Part shown: in pieces, positions 1 to 9,300 of the stretch | How the letters are laid out: every line of letters begins with the position of its first letter | Numbering within the stretch: the stretch's first letter is position 1 | Assembly: GCF_013337185.1 (NCBI RefSeq) | Contig: NZ_SWDE01000008.1 | Location: 1 to 64,000, forward strand | Source: Serratia proteamaculans | GTDB taxonomy: Bacteria; Pseudomonadota; Gammaproteobacteria; Enterobacterales; Enterobacteriaceae | Reading direction: 5' to 3' | DNA: 64,000 bases | The notes under the pieces: model-generated | The model's database searches: none | What the model was told of the DNA's origin: nothing | The model's input: only the letters and a program-made list of their open reading frames with translations | Position numbers and translations under genes: made by a program

Positions 1-20
1 ATTCACATGTTCCGTGTCGA

Positions 21-57
21 TGGAGGCGCATTATAGGGAGCTGGTTCAGAATGACAA
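21..57 (-). promoter_or_regulatory. rRNA operon P1-type promoter, reading out of the window
   Basis: Read on the minus strand there is TTGTCA (57-52), a 16-base spacer and a perfect TATAAT (35-30). A GC-rich discriminator GCGCCTCC follows, with a likely start at the A near 21. The 16-base spacer and this discriminator are hallmarks of stringently controlled rrn P1 promoters. In E. coli gmhB is followed by the rrnH operon, so a 16S rRNA gene probably lies just outside the left edge. The upstream stretch at about 60-80 is AT-rich and could act as an UP element. Confidence 0.85.
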
Positions 58-109
58 GGGTTTATATTCACTTTCCATCTGACCGCTCACTATTCACGCA
101 CAACGCCTA

Positions 110-673
110 CTAAACCCGCTTTTTGATGGCTGCCGGCAGGTCTGCCAGGCTGTTTATCACCCAATCCGCCAGTTTCTCACCTTGTTCAGTGACAGGTTTG
201 CCGGTACGCACCAGTACTTTAGTCCCGACGCCTGCCGCTATTGCTGCCTGCATATCTTCCGGTTTGTCGCCAACCATATAAGAAGCAGCCATATCAATGT
301 TCAATTCCTGCTGCGCTTGCAGCAACATGCCCGGCTGAGGTTTACGGCAGTCGCACACCTGACGGAACTCTTCTACTACTGCATCAGGAAGATGTGGACA
401 GAAATAGATACCGTCCAGGTCAACATCGCGATCGGCCAGCGACCAGTCCATCCACTCGGTCAGGTACATAAATTGGTCTTCGCTGAACATGCCGCGCGCG
501 ATGCCGGACTGGTTGGTCACCAATACCAGAGCAAAGCCCATCTTTTTGAGCTCGCGACAGGCGTCAATCACGCCATCTATAAAGTGGAAATTATCGATTT
601 CATGAACGTAGCCATGATCGACATTAATCGTGCCATCACGATCGAGAAAAATTGCTGGAACGCTTTGTGTCAC
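110..673 (-). CDS. gmhB: D-glycero-beta-D-manno-heptose 1,7-bisphosphate 7-phosphatase
   Basis: Removes the 7-phosphate from heptose bisphosphate in the cytoplasm during ADP-heptose synthesis for the LPS inner core. It is a HAD-superfamily enzyme: the catalytic motif DRDGTIN lies near the N-terminus, [10 protein letters not shown] follows, and a cysteine-rich zinc loop (CPH...CDCRKP) sits mid-protein. I chose the GTG start at 673 because AGGAG lies 7 bases upstream and the resulting 187-residue protein begins like E. coli GmhB ([13 protein letters not shown]); the ATG at 715 would add 14 unrelated residues. The 3' end faces the rrn promoter, as in E. coli. Confidence 0.95.
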   Translation of the reverse strand: MTQSVPAIFLDRDGTINVDHGYVHEIDNFHFIDGVIDACRELKKMGFALVLVTNQSGIARGMFSEDQFMYLTEWMDWSLADRDVDLDGIYFCPHLPDAVVEEFRQVCDCRKPQPGMLLQAQQELNIDMAASYMVGDKPEDMQAAIAAGVGTKVLVRTGKPVTEQGEKLADWVINSLADLPAAIKKRV

Positions 674-757
674 CGGTTTGCTCCTGAGGGCCTGAAAACG
701 CCGACAGTATCGCATGTTTTACCCGGCACTGAGAACGGCAGAGAACAGCGTTGATCG

Positions 758-788
758 TTGACTTGGACGTCTAGACGCCTTAACATCT
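758..788 (+). promoter_or_regulatory. metNIQ promoter with three tandem MetJ boxes
   Basis: TTGACT (758-763) and TAACAT (781-786) are spaced by 17 bases and form a plausible sigma-70 promoter. Overlapping it are three consecutive 8-base met boxes: GGACGTCT (765-772), AGACGCCT (773-780) and TAACATCT (781-788). They match the consensus AGACGTCT well, fairly well and weakly. MetJ bound with S-adenosylmethionine would cover both the spacer and the -10 element. Repression of metNIQ by MetJ is established in E. coli. Confidence 0.8.
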
Positions 789-860
789 GACTCATACCTT
801 GGTCCACGCCAGGGTTTACTTTTATCTAGCCACGGGCAACCACGCTAAAATAAGAAGAAT

Positions 861-1892
861 ATGATTAAACTTTCTAACATCACCAAAGTGTTCCAGCAGG
901 GTTCGCGCACCATTACCGCGCTCTCTGACGTGACTCTTCACGTCCCTGCCGGGCAAATTTATGGCGTTATCGGTGCATCAGGCGCCGGTAAAAGTACGTT
1001 AATCCGCTGCGCCAACATGCTTGAGCGTCCTACCTCCGGCCAGGTACTGGTTGATGGACAGGATCTGACCTCGCTGTCCGAAGGCGAACTGACGCGCGCT
1101 CGCCGTCAGATCGGTATGATATTCCAGCACTTTAACCTGTTGTCTTCCCGCACGGTGTTTGGCAATGTTTCATTGCCGCTGGAGCTGGACAACACGCCAC
1201 GCGCTGAAATCAAAAAACGCGTAACCGAATTGCTGGAACTGGTCGGGCTGTCAGACAAACATGACGCCTACCCGGCCAACCTGTCGGGCGGCCAAAAGCA
1301 ACGCGTGGCAATTGCCCGTGCGCTGGCAAGCCAACCCAAAGTCCTGCTGTGTGATGAAGCCACCAGCGCGCTGGACCCAGCAACCACCCGCTCCATTCTG
1401 GAACTGCTGAAAGACATTAACCGTCGTCTCGGTTTGACCATCCTGCTGATCACCCATGAAATGGATGTAGTGAAACGCATCTGCGATCAGGTTGCGGTTA
1501 TCAGCCAGGGTCAGTTGATTGAAAAAGACAGCGTCAGCGAAGTGTTCTCGCACCCGAAAACCCCGCTGGCCCAGCAGTTTATTCAAGCCACGCTGCATTT
1601 GGATATCCCGGACGACTATGCCAAGCGTCTGGTGCCGGAACGCAGTGGCGGCCGTCAGCCCCTGTTGCGTCTGGAGTTCACCGGTCAATCCGTTGATGCG
1701 CCGCTGCTGTCAGAAGCCGCCCGTCGTTTCAACGTTAATAACAACATTATCAGTGCACAGATGGATTATGCCGGCGGTGTTAAATTCGGCGTGATGTTGG
1801 CAGAGCTGCATGGCAGTGATGAAGACGCGCTGGCAACGATTAAGTTCCTGCAGGAAAATCAGGTAAAAGTAGAGGTTCTGGGTTATGTCTGA
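861..1892 (+). CDS. metN: D/L-methionine ABC transporter, ATP-binding subunit
   Basis: Hydrolyses ATP to power methionine import by MetNIQ on the cytoplasmic face of the inner membrane. Walker [10 protein letters not shown] is at residues 38-46, the signature LSGGQ at 141-145 and Walker B LLCDEA at about 162-167. The C-terminal 80 residues form the NIL/ACT-like domain that binds methionine and inhibits transport in E. coli MetN. It is 343 residues, the normal length. It is first in the operon behind MetJ boxes, and its last 8 bases overlap metI. Confidence 0.97.
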   Translation: MIKLSNITKVFQQGSRTITALSDVTLHVPAGQIYGVIGASGAGKSTLIRCANMLERPTSGQVLVDGQDLTSLSEGELTRARRQIGMIFQHFNLLSSRTVFGNVSLPLELDNTPRAEIKKRVTELLELVGLSDKHDAYPANLSGGQKQRVAIARALASQPKVLLCDEATSALDPATTRSILELLKDINRRLGLTILLITHEMDVVKRICDQVAVISQGQLIEKDSVSEVFSHPKTPLAQQFIQATLHLDIPDDYAKRLVPERSGGRQPLLRLEFTGQSVDAPLLSEAARRFNVNNNIISAQMDYAGGVKFGVMLAELHGSDEDALATIKFLQENQVKVEVLGYV

Positions 1893-2538
1893 GGCAATGA
1901 TGTGGTTAATGGCTCGTGGCGTGTGGGAAACCGTCATGATGACCTTTGTCTCCGGCTTTTTCGGTTTCGTGCTTGGCCTGCCGGTTGGCGTGCTGCTGTA
2001 TGTCACCCGCCCGGGGCAAATCGCCGCCAACAACACGCTCTATAGAACGCTGTCCGGACTGGTGAACGTTTTCCGTTCCATTCCGTTCATTATTCTGTTG
2101 GTGTGGATGATTCCATTTACTCGTTTGATCGTCGGTACCTCGATCGGTCTGCAGGCGGCTATCGTACCGCTGACCGTCGGCGCGGCACCCTTTATTGCTC
2201 GTATGGTGGAAAACGCCCTGCTGGAGATACCTTCCGGTCTGGTGGAAGCCGCCCGCGCGATGGGGGCTACCCCGATGCAAATCATCAAGAAGGTGCTGCT
2301 GCCGGAAGCCCTGCCGGGCCTGGTTAACGCCGCCACTATCACCCTGATCACTTTGGTGGGTTATTCCGCCATGGGTGGCGCAGTCGGCGCAGGCGGTCTG
2401 GGACAGATTGGCTATCAATACGGTTATATCGGTTATAACGCCACAGTAATGAATACCGTATTAGTATTACTGGTGGTGCTGGTCTATTTGATTCAGTTCT
2501 TCGGTGACCGGATCGTCAAGGCCGTTACCCATAAGTAG
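1885..2538 (+). CDS. metI: methionine ABC transporter permease
   Basis: Inner-membrane subunit that dimerises to form the methionine translocation path. The 217-residue sequence is hydrophobic with about five membrane segments and carries the permease EAA-type loop ([17 protein letters not shown]) that docks on MetN. It overlaps metN by 8 bases, consistent with translational coupling, and is followed after 60 bases by metQ. Confidence 0.97.
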   Translation: MSEAMMWLMARGVWETVMMTFVSGFFGFVLGLPVGVLLYVTRPGQIAANNTLYRTLSGLVNVFRSIPFIILLVWMIPFTRLIVGTSIGLQAAIVPLTVGAAPFIARMVENALLEIPSGLVEAARAMGATPMQIIKKVLLPEALPGLVNAATITLITLVGYSAMGGAVGAGGLGQIGYQYGYIGYNATVMNTVLVLLVVLVYLIQFFGDRIVKAVTHK

Positions 2539-2598
2539 TTTTTACAGCAACTGCGCTCACACAGCGTATTTCAAATGCGAGTCTAATGAGGAAGGGAT

Positions 2599-3414
2599 AT
2601 GTCGTTAAAATTTAAATCCATCGCGGCAATCGGCGCACTGATCGGTACTCTGGCTCTGGCAGGCTGCGGTCAGGAAGAAAAAGATCCGAACCATATCAAA
2701 GTCGGCGTCATTGTCGGTGCCGAACAGCAGGTCGCTGAAATCGCGCAAAAAGTGGCAAAAGAGAAATACGGTCTGGACGTCGAACTGGTGACCTTCAATG
2801 ACTACGTGCTGCCAAACGAAGCGCTGAGCAAAGGTGACATCGATCTGAACGCCTTCCAGCACAAACCTTACCTGGATCAGCAGATCAAGGATCGCGGCTA
2901 CAAGCTGGTGTCGGTCGGCAACTCCTTCGTTTACCCGATTGCCGGTTACTCCAAGAAAATCAAATCTCTGGACGAACTGAAAGACGGTTCTCAGGTTGCT
3001 CTGCCTAACGACCCAACCAATCTGGGCCGTTCCCTGCTGCTGCTGCAGAAGGTTAACCTGATCAAACTGAAAGACGGTGTTGGCCTGCTGCCGACCGTAT
3101 TGGACGTGACTGAAAACCCGAAAAACCTGAAGCTGGTTGAACTGGAAGCACCACAGCTGCCACGCTCCCTGGACGACCAACAAATCGCTCTGGCGGTGAT
3201 CAACACCACTTACGCCAGCCAGATTGGCCTGACGCCGGCAAAAGACGGCCTGTTTGTTGAAGATAAAGACTCACCGTACGTTAACCTGCTGGTTGCCCGC
3301 GAAGATAACAAAGACGCGGAAAACGTGAAGAAGTTCGTTCAGGCTTATCAGTCTGACGAAGTCAATGAAGCGGCCAACAAGATCTTTAACGGTGGCGCAG
3401 TTAAAGGCTGGTAA
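2599..3414 (+). CDS. metQ: methionine-binding lipoprotein
   Basis: Captures methionine in the periplasm and delivers it to MetNI. The N-terminus is a lipoprotein signal ending in the lipobox LALAGC, with the acylated cysteine at residue 23. The rest is an NLPA-family substrate-binding domain, 271 residues in all. It has its own ribosome site (GAGGAAGGGAT) and is last in the operon; a strong terminator follows. Confidence 0.97.
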   Translation: MSLKFKSIAAIGALIGTLALAGCGQEEKDPNHIKVGVIVGAEQQVAEIAQKVAKEKYGLDVELVTFNDYVLPNEALSKGDIDLNAFQHKPYLDQQIKDRGYKLVSVGNSFVYPIAGYSKKIKSLDELKDGSQVALPNDPTNLGRSLLLLQKVNLIKLKDGVGLLPTVLDVTENPKNLKLVELEAPQLPRSLDDQQIALAVINTTYASQIGLTPAKDGLFVEDKDSPYVNLLVAREDNKDAENVKKFVQAYQSDEVNEAANKIFNGGAVKGW

Positions 3415-3446
3415 TCATTAATTACCGAATTTATTCCTATAATTGT

Positions 3447-3475
3447 AAGACGGGCTACGGCCCGTCTTGTTATTT
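3447..3475 (+). terminator. terminator of metNIQ
   Basis: Perfect 9-base-pair stem AAGACGGGC/GCCCGTCTT with a TACG tetraloop, followed by a U-rich stretch (GTTATTT), 32 bases after the metQ stop codon. Confidence 0.85.
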
Positions 3476-3534
3476 CCACCATAGATTGCTTCAATAGCGC
3501 CACTTAACTATTCCATCAAGGCAGAGGAATCTCA

Positions 3535-3939
3535 ATGCGTGCTTTACCTCTCTGTTTGTTAGCGCTTGCGCTGGCCGGGTGTTCGTCGCAGCGTTTCGCG
3601 CCCCCGTCAACAAACAGCACCAGCAAACCGGCAGTAACCACTCCGACCAAAACCACGCCAGCAGCGCGTCCGGCTCCGGTTAAACTGTACAAAAGTGCAG
3701 AAGAATTAGTGGGCAAACCATTCCGCGATCTGGGTGAAGTCTCTGGCGAATCCTGCCAGACAACCGTTCAGGACTCACCACCGAATCTGGCGACCGCCCG
3801 TAAGCGCATGCAAATCCGCGCCTCTTATATGAAGGCCAATGCCGTGCTGTTGCATGACTGCCAGATAGTCAGCGGTGTTGCCGGCTGTTACCAACAGGCC
3901 ATTTGCCAGGGTTCAGCGCTTAACGTTTCGTCCAAATGA
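3535..3939 (+). CDS. rcsF: outer-membrane stress-sensor lipoprotein RcsF
   Basis: Senses LPS and peptidoglycan damage and signals to the Rcs phosphorelay through IgaA. The lipobox LALAGC puts the acylated cysteine at residue 16. A Pro/Thr-rich linker (about 22-50), which threads through outer-membrane proteins in E. coli, precedes the folded domain. Cysteines 74, 109, 118 and 124 are at the positions that form the two disulfides of E. coli RcsF. The 134-residue length is also the same. The stop overlaps the trmO start (ATGA), so the two are probably co-translated. Confidence 0.96.
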   Translation: MRALPLCLLALALAGCSSQRFAPPSTNSTSKPAVTTPTKTTPAARPAPVKLYKSAEELVGKPFRDLGEVSGESCQTTVQDSPPNLATARKRMQIRASYMKANAVLLHDCQIVSGVAGCYQQAICQGSALNVSSK

Positions 3940-4643
3940 CCGAATTTGTTTTCAACCAGATCGGTACCATCCGTTCACCGTATAAAGAAAAGTTCGCCGT
4001 CCCCCGCCAACCGGGGTTAGTCGAAGACGGTGGCAGTGAGTTAGTGCTGCTGCCGCCCTATAATCAGGCGGAAGCGGTACGCGGACTCAGCGAATTCAGC
4101 CATCTGTGGGTGATGTTTATTTTCCATCAAACCATGGAAGGTGGCTGGCGCCCCACCGTCCGGCCACCCCGCCTCGGCGGTAATGCGCGGATGGGGGTAT
4201 TTGCCACCCGCTCAACCTTCCGCCCCAATCCGCTCGGTATGTCACTGATCGAATTAAAAGGCGTACGGGTGCAGGGCGGTGAAGTGGTGCTGGAGTTGGG
4301 CAGTCTCGATCTGGTTGACGGCACGCCGGTAGTAGACATCAAACCTTATCTGCCGTTTGCCGAAAGCCAGCCGCAGGCCCGCGCCGGCTTTGCTCAGGCC
4401 GCACCTTCCGGGGATATGCCGGTATGCTTTGCTCCAGAGGCGGAACAACAGCTGCTGCAACATCAGCGGCGTTATCCGCACCTGCGGCGCTTTATCAGCC
4501 AGGTGCTGGCTCAGGATCCGCGACCAGCCTACCGCAAGGGGCAAGCAGCAGAACGGGATTATGCCGTCTGGCTACTGGATTTCAACGTGCGCTGGCGAGT
4601 GGTGGGTCAACAAACCGAGGTGCTGTCTCTCGACCTGCGTTAA
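3936..4643 (+). CDS. trmO: tRNA (adenine(37)-N6)-methyltransferase TrmO
   Basis: S-adenosylmethionine-dependent enzyme that methylates t6A37 in tRNAs such as tRNA-Thr(GGU). The 235-residue protein has the TsaA/UPF0066 fold and its conserved blocks IGTIRSPYKEKF, RPTVRPPRLGG and FATRSTFRPNPLG, then the family C-terminal domain ending in DFNVRWRV. The start codon overlaps the rcsF stop by four bases. The proS gene lies about 120 bases downstream. Confidence 0.94.
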   Translation: MTEFVFNQIGTIRSPYKEKFAVPRQPGLVEDGGSELVLLPPYNQAEAVRGLSEFSHLWVMFIFHQTMEGGWRPTVRPPRLGGNARMGVFATRSTFRPNPLGMSLIELKGVRVQGGEVVLELGSLDLVDGTPVVDIKPYLPFAESQPQARAGFAQAAPSGDMPVCFAPEAEQQLLQHQRRYPHLRRFISQVLAQDPRPAYRKGQAAERDYAVWLLDFNVRWRVVGQQTEVLSLDLR

Positions 4644-4766
4644 AATTCCACCGTCTCTCTTTTGACAACCCGCTCGCACTGGTAAACTAAATTACTTTCG
4701 AAAATTTTGGCTGCCCTACTACTGGCAGCCGGTTGCAATTTGCAGTTCTAACGGAACCAAAACACC

Positions 4767-6485
4767 ATGCGTACTAGCCAATATCTGCTCTCCACCCTGA
4801 AGGAGACACCTGCCGATGCCGAAGTGATCAGCCACCAGTTGATGCTGCGCGCCGGGATGATCCGCAAGCTGGCCTCCGGTCTTTATACCTGGTTGCCTAC
4901 CGGCCTGCGCGTTCTGAAAAAGGTTGAAAACATCGTTCGCGAAGAAATGAACAATGCTAACGCGATCGAAGTCTGCATGCCGGTAGTACAGCCTGCCGAT
5001 CTGTGGCAGGAAAGCGGCCGTTGGGAACAGTATGGCCCTGAGCTGCTGCGCTTTGTCGATCGCGGCGATCGTCCATTCGTACTGGGGCCAACTCACGAAG
5101 AAGTGATCACCGACCTGATCCGTAACGAGATCAGCTCTTACAAGCAGCTGCCGCTGAACTTCTTCCAGATTCAGACCAAGTTCCGTGATGAAGTCCGCCC
5201 ACGTTTCGGCGTTATGCGCTCGCGCGAATTCCTGATGAAGGATGCTTACTCGTTCCATACCTCGCAGGAGTCGCTGCAGGCAACCTACGAAGCAATGTAC
5301 GAAGCCTACAGCAAAATCTTCAGCCGTATGGGCCTGGACTTCCGTCCGGTACATGCCGATACCGGCTCGATCGGCGGTAGTGCATCACACGAGTTCCAGG
5401 TACTGGCCGACAGCGGTGAAGACGATATCGTGTTTTCCACCGGCTCCGACTTTGCCGCCAATATCGAACTGGCAGAAGCGGTTGCACCGGCTGAACCGCG
5501 TGCGGCAGCCAGTGAAGAACTGCGCATTGTAGACACCCCGAACGCCAAGACCATTGCTGAACTGGTAGAGCAATTCCAGCTGCCGGTGACGAAAACCGTC
5601 AAGACGCTGCTGGTGCGTGCTAAAGAAGAGAGCGGCCACAAGCTGGTTGCCCTGTTGGTGCGTGGCGATCACGAACTGAACGAAATCAAAGCCGAGAAGC
5701 TGCCGCAGGTTGCAGCTCCTCTGGTCTTTGCTACCGAAGAAGAGATCCGCGCTATCGTGGGTGCAGGCCCTGGTTCACTCGGCCCGGTCAATTTGCAGGT
5801 TCCCGTGGTTGCCGATCGCAGCGTAGCGGCGATGAGTGATTTTGGCGCCGGTGCCAACATCGACGGCAAACACTACTTCGGCATCAACTGGGAGCGCGAT
5901 CTGCCGCTGCCACAGGTTGCCGATATCCGTAACGTTGTTGAAGGCGATGCCAGCCCGGACGGTAAAGGCACATTGCTGATCAAACGCGGTATTGAAGTGG
6001 GCCATATCTTCCAGCTCGGCACCAAATACTCGGAAGCGATGAAAGCCACCGTACAGGGCGAAGACGGCCGTAATCAGGTGCTGACCATGGGTTGTTACGG
6101 TATCGGGGTCACCCGCGTGGTCGCTGCCGCTATCGAGCAGAACCATGACGAGCGCGGCATCATCTGGCCGGACGCTATCGCGCCATTCCAGGTGGCTATT
6201 CTGCCAATGAACATGCACAAATCCTTCCGCGTGCAGGCGCTGGCGGAGGAGTTGTACAACACTCTGCGTTCCCACGGTATCGACGTGATCCTCGACGACC
6301 GTAAAGAACGTCCTGGCGTGATGTTCGCAGATATGGAACTGATTGGCGTACCGCACTCTATCGTGATCGGCGATCGTAACCTCGATAGCGAAGAAATTGA
6401 GTACAAAAACCGCCGTGTCGGCGAGAAGCGAATGATTAAAACCGGCGAAGTCATTGATTTCCTGCTGGGGCAGATCAAGCGCTAA
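4767..6485 (+). CDS. proS: prolyl-tRNA synthetase
   Basis: Charges tRNA-Pro in the cytoplasm. Class II motifs are present: motif 2 around [19 protein letters not shown] (about 137-155) and motif 3 near [10 protein letters not shown] (about 443-452). Between motifs 2 and 3 is the INS editing domain (about 220-400) that deacylates Ala-tRNA-Pro, and an anticodon-binding domain ends the protein. At 572 residues it has the length of the bacterial-type enzyme. A hairpin terminator follows 18 bases after the stop. Confidence 0.98.
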   Translation: MRTSQYLLSTLKETPADAEVISHQLMLRAGMIRKLASGLYTWLPTGLRVLKKVENIVREEMNNANAIEVCMPVVQPADLWQESGRWEQYGPELLRFVDRGDRPFVLGPTHEEVITDLIRNEISSYKQLPLNFFQIQTKFRDEVRPRFGVMRSREFLMKDAYSFHTSQESLQATYEAMYEAYSKIFSRMGLDFRPVHADTGSIGGSASHEFQVLADSGEDDIVFSTGSDFAANIELAEAVAPAEPRAAASEELRIVDTPNAKTIAELVEQFQLPVTKTVKTLLVRAKEESGHKLVALLVRGDHELNEIKAEKLPQVAAPLVFATEEEIRAIVGAGPGSLGPVNLQVPVVADRSVAAMSDFGAGANIDGKHYFGINWERDLPLPQVADIRNVVEGDASPDGKGTLLIKRGIEVGHIFQLGTKYSEAMKATVQGEDGRNQVLTMGCYGIGVTRVVAAAIEQNHDERGIIWPDAIAPFQVAILPMNMHKSFRVQALAEELYNTLRSHGIDVILDDRKERPGVMFADMELIGVPHSIVIGDRNLDSEEIEYKNRRVGEKRMIKTGEVIDFLLGQIKR

Positions 6486-6503
6486 TCCGCTATCGCAGAA
6501 ACT

Positions 6504-6529
6504 AAAAACCCGCCTAGGCGGGTTTTTTT
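6504..6529. terminator. bidirectional terminator between proS and nlpE
   Basis: The symmetric hairpin AAAACCCGC-CTAG-GCGGGTTTT has an A-run on one side and a seven-base T-run on the other. It can serve the converging proS and nlpE transcripts. Confidence 0.85.
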
Positions 6530-6536
6530 ATGGCTG

Positions 6537-7220
6537 TTATTTGCTATCGCAATTTTTACTGCGGTCGAAGGCTATTTTACCGTCCGGCACCAGCGCCTTC
6601 TCGGTTAACCCCTCTTCCATTGACGGCTGAACGCTAAAGTGACCATTCAGGGTCAGGAACACCGGTTCGCCCGGCGTTTTGTACGCCTTGGCATAACCCT
6701 GCTCCAGCGCGATAGTATTGTCGACCGGGAAAGTTTTGCCGGTGGCGCAATCTTTAAACACCGCCGCATCCGCCATGTAGGTGTAGCTGCCTTTCAGCGA
6801 CATCGGCGTTTTAGGCAAAGCTTTTTCTACCGGATCAAGGCGGTAATTCAGTTTCGACTCAATCTGCATGCCGGTTTGATCGAGCATTTCCAAACTTTTC
6901 CCCACCGGGCGGAAATAACGCTTGTCACCACGGCTGTCGGTCAGCACCAGCTTATCAGCGGTACGCGCCCATTTGCCGTAGTCGGCAAAGGTTTGATCGC
7001 CACTTTTGGTGCCGCGATAGGTTTCCTGCAGCACGAAAGTACCGTCTTTATCCAGGAATAATGCGGTATCCAGACCACCGCAGTCAGCGCAAGGCAGCAC
7101 GCCCTGATAACTTTGTTGCATTGCCTGAAGCGGTTGTTCCTTCGGCTGGTAGTGATTATTACATCCCAGTAACGAAAGTGCCCCTGCCGCTAAAAACAGG
7201 GCTAGTGTTATTTTCTTCAC
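6537..7220 (-). CDS. nlpE: copper-homeostasis and adhesion-signalling lipoprotein NlpE
   Basis: Outer-membrane lipoprotein that activates the Cpx envelope-stress response when its trafficking or disulfide bonding fails. The lipobox is LSLLGC. The N-terminal domain holds the redox-active CADC motif (about residues 43-46), and a second cysteine pair (KDC...KNC) lies in the C-terminal OB-fold domain, as in E. coli NlpE. It is 227 residues, slightly shorter than the E. coli protein (236). It converges on proS, and arfB begins 29 bases upstream on the same strand. Confidence 0.92.
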   Translation of the reverse strand: MKKITLALFLAAGALSLLGCNNHYQPKEQPLQAMQQSYQGVLPCADCGGLDTALFLDKDGTFVLQETYRGTKSGDQTFADYGKWARTADKLVLTDSRGDKRYFRPVGKSLEMLDQTGMQIESKLNYRLDPVEKALPKTPMSLKGSYTYMADAAVFKDCATGKTFPVDNTIALEQGYAKAYKTPGEPVFLTLNGHFSVQPSMEEGLTEKALVPDGKIAFDRSKNCDSK

Positions 7221-7249
7221 AGTTATTCTCCTACTGTGTTCATGTGTCC

Positions 7250-7663
7250 TTAAGTGCGGATCTTGCCGCGCAGCGCTTTAGTCGCGCCTTTCCGTACCTT
7301 GCCTTCCAGACGACGTAATTTTGCCCCTTTGGTGGGCTTGGTCGCCCTGCGAGTTTTCTCTACCACCATCGCCTGCTGGATCAAAGTGACCAGTCTGGCC
7401 AACGCCGCCTCGCGGTTTAATTCCTGACTGCGATATTCCTGCGCTTTGATAATCACCACGCCATCGGCGGTAATTAAATGATTATTCAGGGCTAGCAGCC
7501 TTTCCTTATAATACTCTGGCAGGCTGGATGCCCGGATGTCAAAGCGCAAATGAATAGCCGTTGAGGTTTTGTTCACGTGCTGACCACCCGCGCCCTGCGC
7601 GCGGATCGCCGTCAATTCCACTTCGTTATCCGGTATGGCTACATTTCTTGACAGTTCAAGCAC
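7250..7663 (-). CDS. arfB: peptidyl-tRNA hydrolase ArfB, ribosome rescue factor
   Basis: Releases nascent chains from ribosomes stalled at the end of broken mRNAs, independently of tmRNA. The catalytic GGQ is in GAGGQHVNK near residues 26-34, as in class I release factors but without their codon-recognition domain. The basic C-terminal tail ([14 protein letters not shown]) inserts into the empty mRNA channel in E. coli YaeJ. It is 137 residues. It starts 3 bases after the yaeQ stop, so yaeQ-arfB are very probably one transcript. Confidence 0.94.
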   Translation of the reverse strand: MLELSRNVAIPDNEVELTAIRAQGAGGQHVNKTSTAIHLRFDIRASSLPEYYKERLLALNNHLITADGVVIIKAQEYRSQELNREAALARLVTLIQQAMVVEKTRRATKPTKGAKLRRLEGKVRKGATKALRGKIRT

Positions 7664-7666
7664 CGG

Positions 7667-8215
7667 TCACACCTGCGCCTGTTGCCACTCGGCAAACTGG
7701 ATTTCCAGACTATTCTGAGCATCGGAAAGCCAGATAGTTCCCTCTTGCAGCGTGGCCTGCAGCGTCATATTGCGGCTGGCCAACGCCGCCAGTTTGCCTA
7801 ATTGTTCATCATCCAGGAAGCGGATGCTTAGGTTTTTGTGGTTTGCCACTTTGCCTTGCATCGATTGCCACCACACGTGGCCGGCACGTTCGCCGTAAGC
7901 ATACAGCACCACTCGCGGTGACTGGTTGCAGGCCTTCTTGATGCGTTTTTCATCCGGCAGGCCCATTTCAATCCACATTTCCAGCCCGTTATGATCGTTT
8001 CGTCGCCAGATTTCCGGCTCATCATCGGCGCTCAGGCCTTTGGTAAACACCAGTCGCTCATCGGCATGACAGATCCAGGCCAGCAGACGCAGCATCATGC
8101 GCTGTTCAGTTTCAGAAGGATGTTGGGCCAGGGTAAGCGTGGCGTCGTGGTAGAAGTGACGATCCATATCAGCGATATTGACCGTGGCTTTATAAATAGT
8201 AGCTTTCAGCGCCAT
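7667..8215 (-). CDS. yaeQ: YaeQ family protein
   Basis: Conserved 182-residue protein of the PD-(D/E)XK-like YaeQ family. The E. coli homologue has been linked to suppression of RfaH loss; its biochemical role is not established. Conserved blocks [21 protein letters not shown] and [12 protein letters not shown] are visible. I chose the ATG at 8215, which has a GAGGT ribosome site 5 bases upstream and gives the family N-terminus [12 protein letters not shown]; an upstream in-frame ATG at 8383 would add 56 unrelated residues. It lies divergent from yaeP. Confidence 0.9.
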   Translation of the reverse strand: MALKATIYKATVNIADMDRHFYHDATLTLAQHPSETEQRMMLRLLAWICHADERLVFTKGLSADDEPEIWRRNDHNGLEMWIEMGLPDEKRIKKACNQSPRVVLYAYGERAGHVWWQSMQGKVANHKNLSIRFLDDEQLGKLAALASRNMTLQATLQEGTIWLSDAQNSLEIQFAEWQQAQV

Positions 8216-8350
8216 GGGTGACCTCATTATTATCAGGCGACAGTGTACTTGATTTGGCCCAACCGCGGCCAGCACGGCCGGGCAAAGCCCGGTACGAAAG
8301 CCGCGCGGAGGTGCTAATAACTCCACAATAGCTGTGCTATAGTCGTCTAG

Positions 8351-8879
<529 letters not shown>

Positions 8880-8903
8880 TTTAGCGGTAACGCCATCCCA
8901 ACA

Positions 8904-8930
8904 GGGCAGCCCAACGGCTGCCCTCGTCAT
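8904..8930. terminator. hairpin between rof and the cytochrome c gene
   Basis: Perfect 8-base-pair stem GGGCAGCC/GGCTGCCC with a CAAC loop. The following bases are only moderately T-rich, so intrinsic termination may be weak. It sits between convergent genes and could serve both. Confidence 0.55.
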
Positions 8931-8947
8931 TTATGGTTTTAAACTGG

Positions 8948-8982
8948 CTAGGGTTTGAGACTGGCCTAGGGTTTGAGACTGG
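8948..8982. repeat. 18-base tandem duplication across the cytochrome c stop codon
   Basis: CTAGGGTTTGAGACTGG occurs at 8948-8964 and again at 8966-8982, period 18. Read on the minus strand the unit encodes the end of the cytochrome protein, SLKP-stop, so the last four codons and the stop codon exist twice in the same frame. The second copy is untranslated unless the first TAG is read through. Confidence 0.9.
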
Positions 8983-9283
8983 AATAGTAGGCCGCCAGAT
9001 CGGCAATATCCGCATCAGACAACGGTGAAACATAGGCTTTCATCACTTCCGCCTGCCCCCCGTTACGCTCGCCTTTCTTATAAGCCTGCAACGCATGCTC
9101 GAGATACATGGCGTTTTGCCCCGCCAAATTCGGGTACATCGGCATCGACACCTTCCCTTCAGCCCCATGGCACGCCATACAACTGGCAGACTTATCCTTC
9201 CCCGCAGCCGCATCGCCCGCCGCCATTGCAGGCAGGCTGAACAGACCCAACACTACCGCCATTGCGCTTACAAATTTCATCAT
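8966..9283 (-). CDS. periplasmic class I c-type cytochrome (c553-like)
   Basis: A Sec signal peptide (about 1-21, ending PAMAA) exports the protein, and heme is attached covalently at CMACH (residues 35-39). A distal methionine in the C-terminal half and the helix [16 protein letters not shown] complete a small mono-heme cytochrome of 105 residues. The electron partners cannot be told from the sequence. Two adjacent ATGs (9283, 9280) share a GAGGAACC ribosome site. It starts 18 bases after tilS and is probably transcribed with it. This gene is absent from this position in E. coli. The stop codon region is duplicated. Confidence 0.88.
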   Translation of the reverse strand: MMKFVSAMAVVLGLFSLPAMAAGDAAAGKDKSASCMACHGAEGKVSMPMYPNLAGQNAMYLEHALQAYKKGERNGGQAEVMKAYVSPLSDADIADLAAYYSSLKP

Positions 9284-9300
9284 GGTTCCTCAGTCTATTA

